From assembly GCF_007828955.1 (NCBI RefSeq), contig NZ_VIVR01000001.1:2356001-2420000 (forward strand): a stretch of DNA of 64,000 bases, read 5' to 3'. Positions within the stretch are counted from its first letter, which is position 1, and each line of letters opens with the position of its first letter. The notes beneath the pieces were generated by a model, which worked only from the letters and a program-made list of their open reading frames with translations, was not told the DNA's origin and searched no databases. The position numbers were made by a program, and so were the translations under genes. This document shows, piece after piece, positions 15,517 to 23,352 of the stretch. The stretch comes from Kitasatospora atroaurantiaca (GTDB lineage: Bacteria; Actinomycetota; Actinomycetes; Streptomycetales; Streptomycetaceae).

Positions 15517-15563
15517 GATAGTCCCAGTACCCACTCTTGTGGGCCGTCGAAGGAGAGCTGGAC

Positions 15564-17006
15564 ATGGCGAGCAACAGACCAGGTGCTCTCTGGGCACTGG
15601 TGGCGACCTCGGTCCCGATGTTCATGGTGTCCCTGGACAACCTGGTCGTGACCAACGCTCTGGTGAACATGAGCAACGACTTCAAGGTCAAGCAGTCCGA
15701 GCTGCAGTGGGTGGTGAACGGCTATGTGCTGGCCTTCGCCGGCCTGCTGCTGGCCGGCGCCGCGCTCGGCGACCGCTTCGGCCGCCGCCGCGTCTTCAAC
15801 TGGGGAGTGGTGCTCTTCACCCTCGGCTCCGCCGCCTGCGGCCTGGCCGACTCGGTCGGCCAGCTGGTCGCCGCGCGGGTGGTCCAGGGCGCCGGCGCCG
15901 CCGCCATCCTGCCCGTCTCGCTGACCTTGGCGGTGGCCGCCGTACCGCAGGCGCAGCGCGCCCTCGCGGTCGGCGTCTGGGGCGGCGTCAACGGCCTCGG
16001 CATCGCGGTCGGACCGCTGGCCGGCGGGCTGGTCACCGAGGGCCTCGACTGGCACTGGATCTTCTGGATCAACGTCCCGGTCGGCCTGATCGCCGTCCCG
16101 CTGGCGCTCTGGGCGATCCGCGAGAGCAAGGGGCGCGACTCCAACCTCGACGTGGTCGGCATGGCGCTGGTCACGGGCGCCGTGATCAGCGCGGTCTGGG
16201 GCATCGTCGGCGCGGCCGACCACGGCTGGGCCGCGCCCCGTACGGTGTTGGGCCTGGCGCTGGCCGTCGCCCTGCTGGTCGCCTTCATCGCCTTCGAACG
16301 GCGCACCGAGCAGCCCCTGGTGCCGCTGGCCATGTACCGGATCCGCTCGTTCATGGTGAGCAACGCGGTCTCGCTCACCATGTACTTCGGCGTCTTCGGC
16401 TCGATCTTCTTCCTCGCCCAGTTCATGCAGGGGCCGATGGGCTACTCACCGTTCGCGGCCGGTCTGCGCACCCTGCCCTGGACGGCGGCGCCGATGGTGG
16501 TCGTCCCGATCGCCAGCATGCTGGTGGACCGCATCGGCGGCGGCATCCTGCAGGCCGCCGGCTCGGCCCTCCAGGCGGTGTCGCTGGCCTGGATCGCACT
16601 GATCATCACGCCGGACATCTCGTACGGGGCACTGGTACCCGCCCTGGTGCTCGCCGGCGTCGGGATGGGGCTGGTGTTCGCCGCCAACCCGGCCACCGTG
16701 ATCAGCAGTGTCGCCGAGCACGAGCACAACAAGGCCTCCGGCGTGAACAACACCATCCGCGAGTTCGGTGGCGCCCTCGGTATCGCCGTGCTCACCACGA
16801 TCTTCACCCACGGCTTCAACTCGCAGCTGGCCAAGGGCTCGCACGATGCGCCCGAGGCCTTCGTCCACGGTCTGCAGCAGGCCATCTGGCTGGGCGTGGC
16901 CGTCGTGCTGATCGGCGCGCTCGGCGCGCTGCTCATCCGCAAGCCGCTGCCGCCCGCCCCGCAGCAGGCGACGGCCGAGCCCCGGCCGGCCGTCGCCGTC
17001 GACTGA
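15564..17006 (+). CDS. DHA2-family MFS exporter of the cluster
   Basis: A 480-residue drug/proton antiporter of the EmrB/QacA (14-helix) group. Helix 1 carries FMVSLDNLVVTNALVNM. The loop 2-3 motif is GDRFGRRRVFNWG, and motif C-like GGVNGLGIAVGPLAGG lies in helix 5. ATG at 15564 follows AAGGAG at 8 nt. It has its own promoter region, separated from the AfsA operon by a terminator and carrying the shared TATCGATAGT element, so it is probably co-regulated with the methyltransferase gene. Export of, and self-protection against, the cluster product is the expected role. Confidence 0.9.
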   Translation: MASNRPGALWALVATSVPMFMVSLDNLVVTNALVNMSNDFKVKQSELQWVVNGYVLAFAGLLLAGAALGDRFGRRRVFNWGVVLFTLGSAACGLADSVGQLVAARVVQGAGAAAILPVSLTLAVAAVPQAQRALAVGVWGGVNGLGIAVGPLAGGLVTEGLDWHWIFWINVPVGLIAVPLALWAIRESKGRDSNLDVVGMALVTGAVISAVWGIVGAADHGWAAPRTVLGLALAVALLVAFIAFERRTEQPLVPLAMYRIRSFMVSNAVSLTMYFGVFGSIFFLAQFMQGPMGYSPFAAGLRTLPWTAAPMVVVPIASMLVDRIGGGILQAAGSALQAVSLAWIALIITPDISYGALVPALVLAGVGMGLVFAANPATVISSVAEHEHNKASGVNNTIREFGGALGIAVLTTIFTHGFNSQLAKGSHDAPEAFVHGLQQAIWLGVAVVLIGALGALLIRKPLPPAPQQATAEPRPAVAVD

Positions 17007-17023
17007 ACCTCACCATTCCCCCT

Positions 17024-17055
17024 GACAGGGCCGCCGGGCCACCGGCGGCCCTGTC
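17024..17055 (+). terminator. Terminator after the exporter gene
   Basis: A 14-bp perfect stem (GACAGGGCCGCCGG and complement, 4-nt loop) starts 18 nt after the stop and 38 nt before the next start. The downstream gene therefore either has a promoter in this short gap or is fed by read-through. Confidence 0.8.
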
Positions 17056-17092
17056 GCATGACCAGACACCTTCCACCACAGAGGAGTTCACC

Positions 17093-18136
17093 ATGTCCCG
17101 CACCACGGTCAGACTCTCGGCGGCCTTGGTCGCCGCCGCCTGCGCCCTCGCCGTCGGCGCCCCGGCCTCCGCCGGTGCGACCACCCGCGAGGCCGCGGCC
17201 GCCGATGCCGCCTGTCGCCGGGGACCGGAGGCGATCACCGCCCAGGCCCCCAACCTCTACCCGGAGAACCTCACCTGGGACCCGACCCGCCGGGCCTTCC
17301 TGGTCGGCTCCGCCCGCTACGGCACGATCTCCACCGTCGGCCTGGACGGCACCGTCAAGGAGCTCTCCCCCGCCTTCGGCATCGTCTCCACCCTCGGGAT
17401 CAAGATCGACCTGCCGCGCAACCGCTTCGTCGTCGCCTACACCGACTACTGGATCCGCCAGGCCATGCCGCTCCCCCAGCCGCCGACCTCCGGAGTGGCG
17501 GTCTTCGACCTCACCACCGGCCGGCTCGAACAGCGCATACCGCTCTTCGAGGACGGCGGCGGCAGCTTCGCCAACGACCTCGCCGTGGACGCGGCCGGCA
17601 CCATCTACGTCACCAACTCGGTCTCCGCGACCATCGTCCGGATCACGCCGGACGGCGCGGTCACCCCGTTCGTCACCGACCCGCGCTTCGCCACCACCAC
17701 CGTCGGCCCGAACGGCATCGTCTGGCACCCCTCCGGCTACCTGCTCCTCGCGCTCTACGACAAGGGCACGCTCTTCCGCATCCCGACCACCGGCAGCTCC
17801 GCCACCGGCAGTCCGGCCGTCCGCCAGGTCGAGCTCCCGCAGCCGCTCATCGGCGTGGACGGCCTGACCCTCAAGCCCGACGGCAGCGTGGTCGCCGTCA
17901 GCAACTCGATCGGCCGGGTGGCCGGCGTCGAGGGCGGCGTCGACGCGGTGACGGTGCTGCGCTCGCGGGACGGCTGGCGCAGCGCCCGGATCGCCCAGCG
18001 CGTCGAGCCCTGGTCGGTCAGCGGCCCGACCGCGGCCGCGACCACCCCGTACGGCGACTACGTGCTCAGCGGACACGTCTACGACCTGATGACCGGTCAG
18101 GGCCCGACGCCGGCCTTCACGCTCAACCGGATCTGA
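17093..18136 (+). CDS. Secreted SMP-30/gluconolactonase-like beta-propeller 1
   Basis: A 347-residue protein with a Sec/Tat-type signal peptide (MSRTTVRLSAALVAAACALAVGAPASA, cleavage near residue 27-30). The rest is a six-bladed SMP-30/gluconolactonase/LRE propeller. Residues in the places of the family's divalent-metal ligands are kept: Glu58 (LYPENLTWD), Asn161 (FANDLAVD), Asn207 (GPNGIVWHP) and Asp256 (GVDGLTLKPDG). Enzymes of this fold hydrolyse lactones or phosphoesters, and plant relatives act as condensing enzymes. The start ATG follows GAGGAG. Its neighbour at 18518 is a paralogue. Next to an AfsA-type gene, extracellular opening or closing of a butyrolactone ring is a testable idea, but the substrate is unknown. 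Confidence 0.85.
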   Translation: MSRTTVRLSAALVAAACALAVGAPASAGATTREAAAADAACRRGPEAITAQAPNLYPENLTWDPTRRAFLVGSARYGTISTVGLDGTVKELSPAFGIVSTLGIKIDLPRNRFVVAYTDYWIRQAMPLPQPPTSGVAVFDLTTGRLEQRIPLFEDGGGSFANDLAVDAAGTIYVTNSVSATIVRITPDGAVTPFVTDPRFATTTVGPNGIVWHPSGYLLLALYDKGTLFRIPTTGSSATGSPAVRQVELPQPLIGVDGLTLKPDGSVVAVSNSIGRVAGVEGGVDAVTVLRSRDGWRSARIAQRVEPWSVSGPTAAATTPYGDYVLSGHVYDLMTGQGPTPAFTLNRI

Positions 18137-18143
18137 CCGCACG

Positions 18144-18193
18144 GCCGGCGGCACCCGCTCCCCCTCGGAGAGGCGGGCCCGGGCGCCGCCGGC
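18144..18193 (+). terminator. Terminator after propeller gene 1
   Basis: Outer arms GCCGGCGGC/GCCGCCGGC and an inner CCCGC/GCGGG stem follow 8 nt after the stop, so the two propeller genes may be separate transcripts. Confidence 0.7.
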
Positions 18194-18517
18194 AGCAGTC
18201 CCAGGTCGAGCACCGGACCTGACCCTCCCGTCCGCCGGTCAACGGTCGACGGTCGCAGGAGTCGAACCCGAGGTGCCCGCGCGATGCCGGTGACCGCCTT
18301 CCCGCCGCGCCCCCGAATCTCCTGGCGACAGCCGCCAGGTCAGCCCACCAAGGCAGGAGTCGAGATGAGACGTTCCGTACCCGTCCGAGCCACCAGACCG
18401 AGACCGAGCACCACCCCCGGCCGCCCCGACCAGCTGCGCCGCACCGCACGCGCACAGCGGGATCTCTGGGGTGAACGACACCATCCACAGTTCCCCAGCA
18501 CCGAGCAGGAGTTCACG

Positions 18518-19534
18518 TTGTCCCGCACCGCACGTCGTCTCTCCGCCGCACTCGCCGCAGCCGTCGTCCTGGCCTCCGCCGCACCCGCCGCCTCGGCCGC
18601 CCCGGCGGCGGGCTCTTCCGGCCGTTGGTGGACGGGCCCGGCCACGGTTGCCGCGCGCGGCACCGACCTCTACCCGGAGAGCGTCGCCTGGGACCCGACC
18701 CGCCGGGCCTTCCTGGTCGGGTCCGCCCAGGCCGGCACCCTCTCCACCGTCGGTCTCGACGGCACCGTCCGCGAACTCGCGCCCGCCTTCGGCATGGTGT
18801 CGACCCTGGGCATCAAGGTGGACCTGCCGCGCGGCCGGATCCTGGTCGCGTACTCCGACTTCTGGATCCGCCAGGCCATGCCGCTCCCCCAGCCGCCGAC
18901 CTCCGGCATCGCGGTCTACGACCTGGTCACCGGGCAACTCACCCAGCGGATACCGCTGTTCGAGGACGGCGGGGCCAGCTTTGCCAACGACCTCGCGGTG
19001 GACGACGACGGCGCGGTCTACGTCACCAACCCGGCCTCGGCGACCATCGTGCGGATCGACCCGGACGGGCACGCCGCCCCGCTCGTCACCGACCCGCGCC
19101 TCGCGCCGGAGGTGGTCGGGGACAACGGCATCGTCTGGCACCCCGGCGGCTACCTGCTGGTCGGCCACTACGAGACCGGCCGCCTGTTCCGGGTGACCAC
19201 CGCGGGCACCCCGGAGGTCACCGAGGTCGGCCTCCCCGCACCGCTGGCCGGCGCGGACGGCATCGCGCTGCGGCCCGACGGCGCCCTGGTGGTGGTCCGC
19301 AACGCCAACGGCAGGATCTCCGGCGTCCCGGACGGCAAGGACTCGGTGACGGTGCTGCGCTCCTACGACGGCTGGCGCAGCGCCCGGCCGGTCCGGACGG
19401 CCGACCGGTGGCCGGTCGAGGGCCCGACGGCGGCCGCCGTGACGCCGTACGGCACCTACGTGCTGAGCGGGCACATCCTCGCCCTGCAGACCGGGCACGG
19501 GCCCACGCCCGAGTTCACCCTGCGCCGGCTCTGA
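18518..19534 (+). CDS. Secreted SMP-30/gluconolactonase-like beta-propeller 2
   Basis: A 338-residue paralogue of the preceding protein, with long shared runs such as DPTRRAFLVGSA and FWIRQAMPLPQPPTSG. It has a signal peptide (MSRTARRLSAALAAAVVLASAAPAASA) and the same putative metal ligands in ESVAWD, FANDLAVD, GDNGIVWHP and GADGIALRPDG. I chose a TTG start because CAGGAG-TTCACG-TTG-TCCCGCACC lines up with GAGGAG-TTCACC-ATG-TCCCGCACC of paralogue 1. An in-frame ATG at 18365, also with a good AGGAG site, would add a 51-residue Arg-rich extension ahead of the signal peptide. The two genes clearly arose by tandem duplication. Function is as for paralogue 1. Confidence 0.82.
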   Translation: MSRTARRLSAALAAAVVLASAAPAASAAPAAGSSGRWWTGPATVAARGTDLYPESVAWDPTRRAFLVGSAQAGTLSTVGLDGTVRELAPAFGMVSTLGIKVDLPRGRILVAYSDFWIRQAMPLPQPPTSGIAVYDLVTGQLTQRIPLFEDGGASFANDLAVDDDGAVYVTNPASATIVRIDPDGHAAPLVTDPRLAPEVVGDNGIVWHPGGYLLVGHYETGRLFRVTTAGTPEVTEVGLPAPLAGADGIALRPDGALVVVRNANGRISGVPDGKDSVTVLRSYDGWRSARPVRTADRWPVEGPTAAAVTPYGTYVLSGHILALQTGHGPTPEFTLRRL

Positions 19535-19538
19535 ACAG

Positions 19539-19583
19539 ACGGCAGCGCCCGCTCTCCCGGAGGCGGGGAGCGGGCGCTGCCGT
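19539..19583. terminator. Bidirectional terminator between propeller 2 and hadB-like gene
   Basis: A 16-bp perfect stem (19539-19554 with 19568-19583) lies between two convergent stops. Confidence 0.85.
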
Positions 19584-19587
19584 GCGC

Positions 19588-19995
19588 TCAGAGCCGGACG
19601 ACGACCCTGGTCCTGGCCAGGACCTTCTCGCCGTTGCAGCGGACGGTCAGGTCCACCCGCACCCGCCCGTCGTCCTGCACCGCCGCGACCACGCCTTCGA
19701 CGGTGACCTCCACCCCGTCCTCGGAGTCCGGCACGACCACCGGGCGGGTGAACCGGGTGCTGTAGTCGAGCACCGAACCCGGGTTCCCCGTCCACTCGTT
19801 GACCGCACGCAGCGAGGCGCCCATGGTCAGCATCCCGTGGGCGATCACGCCGGGCAGCGCGACCGAGGAGGCCACCCGGTCGCTGTAGTGGATCGGGTTG
19901 AGGTCCCCGGAGGCGCCGGCGTAGCGGACCAGCCCGGCCCGGGTCAGCCGCAGCGACAGCGACGGCAGCTGGGCGCCCACCAGCACGGCGCTCAT
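19588..19995 (-). CDS. MaoC/HadB-like (R)-3-hydroxyacyl-ACP dehydratase
   Basis: A 135-residue hot-dog dehydratase. The hydratase-2 motif is present, with Asp31 and His36 in YAGASGDLNPIHYSD and the following ALPGVIAHGMLTMG helix, so this is the catalytic subunit. Its ATG overlaps the TGA of the upstream HadA-like gene (ATGA), which implies a stoichiometric pair like mycobacterial HadAB. Heterodimeric HadAB-type dehydratases are a hallmark of highly reducing type II PKS clusters, where they make the polyene double bonds. Expression follows the HadA gene on the minus strand. Confidence 0.88.
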   Translation of the reverse strand: MSAVLVGAQLPSLSLRLTRAGLVRYAGASGDLNPIHYSDRVASSVALPGVIAHGMLTMGASLRAVNEWTGNPGSVLDYSTRFTRPVVVPDSEDGVEVTVEGVVAAVQDDGRVRVDLTVRCNGEKVLARTRVVVRL

Positions 19996-20441
19996 GCCGT
20001 CACCGCCCGCGAGACCAGGGTCGAGGTCGTGGTGCAGACGTGCCGGTCCTCGGCGTCGCGGACGTCCCCGCGCAGCGTCACCACGTCGTTGCCGTCCACC
20101 GAGTCGGCCGCCACCACCTCGACGGCGACCGTCAGCAGGTCCCCGGCCAGCACCGGGCGGGAGTACTCGAAACGCTGGTCCCGGTGGATCACCCGGGAGA
20201 AGTCGAAGCCGAAGCCCGGGTCCAGCGTCACCTGCTCCTCCGCCTGCATCGACAGCACGATGGCGAAGGTCGGCGGCGCGATCACCGTGGGGTGGCCGAG
20301 CTTCCTGGCCGCCTCCGGGTCCCGGTACGCCGGGTGCGGCTCGCCGATCGCCTGCGCGAACTCCCAGATCTTCTCCCGGCCGACCTCGTACGGCTCCGTC
20401 CTCGGATACCGCCGCCCGGCGTACGACTGACTCAACACCAT
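19992..20441 (-). CDS. HadA-like dehydratase subunit
   Basis: A 149-residue hot-dog protein of the FAS1-dehydratase/HadA type (WEFAQAIGEPHPAYRDPEAARKLGHPTVIAPPTFAIVLSM). It keeps the fold but lacks the Asp/His hydratase pair (EPHPAY in the equivalent place), as expected for the substrate-holding, non-catalytic partner. ATG at 20441 follows GGGAGAG at 8 nt. It overlaps the HadB-like gene by 4 bp. It starts 30 nt past a strong hairpin that follows the KS/CLF genes, so it may have a promoter of its own or depend on read-through. Confidence 0.85.
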   Translation of the reverse strand: MVLSQSYAGRRYPRTEPYEVGREKIWEFAQAIGEPHPAYRDPEAARKLGHPTVIAPPTFAIVLSMQAEEQVTLDPGFGFDFSRVIHRDQRFEYSRPVLAGDLLTVAVEVVAADSVDGNDVVTLRGDVRDAEDRHVCTTTSTLVSRAVTA

Positions 20442-20470
20442 TGTTCTCTCCCAGAGTTCACCACAGCACA

Positions 20471-20509
20471 GCGGGCAGCGGCGCCCACTCCCGGAGCGCC
20501 GCTGCCCGC
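20471..20509 (-). terminator. Hairpin between CLF-like and hadA-like genes
   Basis: A 14-bp perfect stem (20471-20484 with 20496-20509) lies 12 nt beyond the CLF-like stop. It should reduce transcription of hadAB relative to the ACP/KS/CLF genes. Confidence 0.8.
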
Positions 20510-20520
20510 ACCAGCTCTTC

Positions 20521-21633
20521 CTAGGCCCGCCGGACCACCAGCGCACCGGCGTTGCCGTCATGGCCGACCGAGGTGACCAGACCGGTCCTCGGCCCGGCCG
20601 GCTCGCCGGCCCACAGCGCCAGCAGCGCCGCGAGCTGCAGCGCCCCGGCCGCGCTGTACGTCTCGCCCAGCACCTCGCCGACCCGGACCGGCGAGGGCAG
20701 CGCGCCGCCGAGCGCAGCCCGTACGCCGCGCTCCTCCACCCGGTCGAGGCCGATGTGGTGGGTCGCGCCGAGCGAGACCGTGTCGATCTCCTCCGGCCGT
20801 ACGCCGCTGCGCTCCAGCGCCCGCTCGATGACCAGGGCCAGGCCGCCCGACAGGCTGTGCCGCTGCCCGGCCGGTTCGGCGGAGGGGCCGAAGTAGCCGA
20901 CCTCGCAGCCGAGCAGCAGGGCCAGCGGCTCGCGCTCGCCCGGTTCCTCGACCACGAACACCGCGCAGCCCTCGCCGAGCGCGGCCTGCTCCGTCAGCAC
21001 ACCGGTCCGGTGCCAGGCCCAGGCCGCCGGTCCGCTGAGCTCCTCCGCCCCGCCGACCAGCAAGCGGTCGGCGCGGCCGAGCGCCATCGCGATCCGGGCG
21101 TGCCGGAAGGCGAAGAGTCCGGCCGTCTGGCCGCCGGCCACCGTGGCGTTGAGGCCCTTGAGCTTGTTGCGGATGGCCATCTGCCCGGCGGCGCAGTTCA
21201 TCACCGTGTTCGGGAACTGGGCCGGGTTCAGCTGGTACGGCTTCTCCTGGGCCAGGGTGTCGTGCAGCAGCGCGCTGTGGCTCGACACGCTCCCGGTGTT
21301 GGTGGCCATCACCACGCCCGTCCGGGCCCGTTCCTCGGCCGTCTCGGGCGCCCCGACCTCCTCCAGCACCTGCTTGCAGGCGACCAGACCGAAGGAGGTG
21401 AGCCGGTCCAGGTACCGGTTGCCCTTGCGGCCGAGGTGGTCGGCGACCTTGAACTCCGGCACGGTGCGGACGGCGCGCGGCGGGTAGTCCCCGGCGTCCG
21501 GGCCGGCCGGCTCGGCAGGCCCGGCCGCGCCGGCGCGCAGCAGCTCGCCCAGCGGGGCCAGTCCGTAGCCGGCGTGCGAGACCACGCCGCAGCCGACCAC
21601 CGCCAGCGGCTGGATGGCGACCGCCGTTGTCAC
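20521..21633 (-). CDS. Ketosynthase-like chain-length-factor subunit
   Basis: A 370-residue thiolase-fold protein, short for a ketosynthase (usually 400-425). It is coupled to the true KS by a GTGA overlap. A cysteine is kept near the nucleophile position (Cys147 in NTVMNCAAGQMA), but neither catalytic histidine is in place: the first region reads LGATHHIGLD instead of HGTGT, and the second reads VGEVLGETYSAAG with Glu where His should be. The Gly-rich end GHDGNAGALV replaces GFGGNNA. It therefore cannot be a normal condensing enzyme and is best seen as the chain-length-factor partner of a highly reducing type II PKS. The retained Cys differs from the Gln of aromatic CLFs. Confidence 0.85.
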   Translation of the reverse strand: MTTAVAIQPLAVVGCGVVSHAGYGLAPLGELLRAGAAGPAEPAGPDAGDYPPRAVRTVPEFKVADHLGRKGNRYLDRLTSFGLVACKQVLEEVGAPETAEERARTGVVMATNTGSVSSHSALLHDTLAQEKPYQLNPAQFPNTVMNCAAGQMAIRNKLKGLNATVAGGQTAGLFAFRHARIAMALGRADRLLVGGAEELSGPAAWAWHRTGVLTEQAALGEGCAVFVVEEPGEREPLALLLGCEVGYFGPSAEPAGQRHSLSGGLALVIERALERSGVRPEEIDTVSLGATHHIGLDRVEERGVRAALGGALPSPVRVGEVLGETYSAAGALQLAALLALWAGEPAGPRTGLVTSVGHDGNAGALVVRRA

Positions 21634-22853
21634 TTGAGCCTCCCCAGGATGGTGATCACGTTGTTGCCGCCGAATGCGAAGCCGTGGTTCTGCAGGATGT
21701 TCAGCTCAGCCGAACGGCCCTGCCCCGGTACGCAGTCCACGCCGGGACCGAAGGCCGGATCGACCTCGATCACATTGGCGGTCGGCGGCAGGAAGCCCTG
21801 CTCCAGCGCCTTGCAGCAGGCGATCGCGCCGAAGCCGCTGGCCGCACCCATGGTGTGCCCGAGCATCGACTTGATCGAGCTGATCGGCGGCAGCCGGTCG
21901 CCGAAGGCCTCCCGGACGGCCTGCACCTCGGTGGCGTCGTTGGTCGGGGTGCCGGTGCCGTGGGCGCAGATGTAGTCGATCTGGTCGGGCGTCACCCCGG
22001 CGTTGCGGTGGGCGGCGCGGATGCAATCCGCGATGCTCGCCGCGTCCGGGTGGACCATGTGCTCGGCATCGCAGTTGGCCGCGTACCCGAGCACCTCGGC
22101 GTAGATCTGCGCGCCGCGCGCCAGGGCGTGCTCCAGCGGTTCGAGCAGCAGCGCTGCGCCGCCCTCGCCGGTCAGGATGCCGGTGCGGTTGGCGTCGAAC
22201 GGCCGGGGCAGGTCCTCGGCCATCGCACCGAGCGCGTAGAACCCGGCGTGGGTGAGCCGGTTCACGGCGTCGGCGCCGCCGGCCAGCATGAAGTCGGCCT
22301 CGCCGCTGCGCACCATGTCGTAGGCGTAGCCCAGCGCGTAGTTGCTCGCCGAGCAGGCGGTCGGGATGGTCTGGGCGTCGCCGGTGAGGCCCAGTTCGCT
22401 GTTGACCGCGTTGGCGATCTGGCTGGCCGGGGCCTGCTTGACCAGCCGGGGTTCCAGGTTCTTCAGCCCCTCGCCGATCCACTGCCCGGCCAGCTCCTGC
22501 AGCACGGCGGACTCGCCGCTCGTGGTGCCCATGATGGAGCCTGCCCGGCTGCGCGAGAGCAGCTCCGGGTCGAGCCCGGAGTCCCCCACCGCCAGGCGGG
22601 CGGCCGCCGCGGCCAGCAGACCGCTACGGCCCCAGTAGCGCGGGTCGAGGCTGGTGAGGATCTCCGAGGGCTCGAAGTCGTGCACCTCACCGGCCCGGCG
22701 GCTGGGGAACAGGCTCGCGTCGAAGCTTCGGATCTCCGAAGTCCCGTTGCGGCCGGCCCGGATGGCCGAGGCGAAGGCGTCCGCCCCGATGCCCACCGGG
22801 CTGACCGCGCCGAGTCCCGTGATGACGACCCGGCGGTGCGGCTGCTCAGGCAT
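21630..22853 (-). CDS. Type II PKS ketosynthase alpha
   Basis: A 407-residue condensing enzyme with a complete Cys-His-His triad: Cys167 (PTACSASN), His298 (CAHGTGTPTND) and His333 (SMLGHTMGA), plus the C-terminal FGGNN. It extends an ACP-bound chain by decarboxylative condensation with malonyl-ACP. The start ATG at 22853 follows GGGGAG at 7 nt. It overlaps the ACP gene by 8 bp upstream and the CLF-like gene by 4 bp downstream, so ACP, KS and CLF are made as one translationally coupled set. The accompanying HadAB dehydratases and KR indicate a reduced, polyene-type product rather than an aromatic one. Confidence 0.93.
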   Translation of the reverse strand: MPEQPHRRVVITGLGAVSPVGIGADAFASAIRAGRNGTSEIRSFDASLFPSRRAGEVHDFEPSEILTSLDPRYWGRSGLLAAAAARLAVGDSGLDPELLSRSRAGSIMGTTSGESAVLQELAGQWIGEGLKNLEPRLVKQAPASQIANAVNSELGLTGDAQTIPTACSASNYALGYAYDMVRSGEADFMLAGGADAVNRLTHAGFYALGAMAEDLPRPFDANRTGILTGEGGAALLLEPLEHALARGAQIYAEVLGYAANCDAEHMVHPDAASIADCIRAAHRNAGVTPDQIDYICAHGTGTPTNDATEVQAVREAFGDRLPPISSIKSMLGHTMGAASGFGAIACCKALEQGFLPPTANVIEVDPAFGPGVDCVPGQGRSAELNILQNHGFAFGGNNVITILGRLK

Positions 22854-23121
22854 CCGTACGCTCCCCGGCGTACTTGGTCACTGCCTCCACCAGGAGCTTC
22901 AGGTTGACGAGCTCGCCCAGGTCGGTCTTGGGAATGGTGACGCCGAGCTCGCGCTCGATCCGGGCGATCACGGTGATCAGCGAGAGCGAGTCGCTGTCGT
23001 AGTCCTCGATGAAGTGTCCGGTCTCGGTCAACTCGTCAGGTTCGAGCTCCAGTTCCTCGATGACGATCGCGCTGACCTGCTCGCGGTAGTCGGTCCCCGA
23101 CTCGACGGTCTGCTGAGTCAT
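22846..23121 (-). CDS. Acyl carrier protein
   Basis: A 91-residue carrier protein; the phosphopantetheine attachment site is Ser45 in the DSL motif of YDSDSLSL. It has the acidic four-helix profile of a discrete PKS/FAS ACP. The ATG at 23121 is preferred because GAGAGG lies 8 nt upstream; another ATG two codons earlier (23127) is almost on top of that site. First gene of the ACP-KS-CLF operon and divergent from the acyltransferase gene across a 230-bp promoter region. Confidence 0.92.
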   Translation of the reverse strand: MTQQTVESGTDYREQVSAIVIEELELEPDELTETGHFIEDYDSDSLSLITVIARIERELGVTIPKTDLGELVNLKLLVEAVTKYAGERTDA

Positions 23122-23127
23122 GCTCAT

Positions 23128-23352
23128 TCCCTCTCGAGATTCCGATTCTTCGGTGGAATGCCACGAACGTACGGTCGTATTCGGCGGCCCGACAAGGCGC
23201 TCTGCACCAAAGAGGCAAAGGGTGCACCGAAAGTGACATTCCGTCCGATCGGCCGATTGCGAGCTTTTATCGCGCTGCTATCCGGCTTTCAATCGGACCC
23301 CGCAGGATTGTGGCGCGCGTATCCGTCAGGAACCCCACGGAAAGGCAGCGAG
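23128..23352. promoter_or_regulatory. Divergent promoter region between ACP and AT genes
   Basis: This relatively AT-rich gap must hold both promoters of the core polyketide genes. It contains an imperfect palindrome around ACGAACGTACGGTCGT (23163-23178) and direct repeats TGCACCAAAG (23203) and TGCACCGAAAG (23223) 20 bp apart. A SARP binds direct repeats, so the second pair is a candidate site. Confidence 0.45.
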
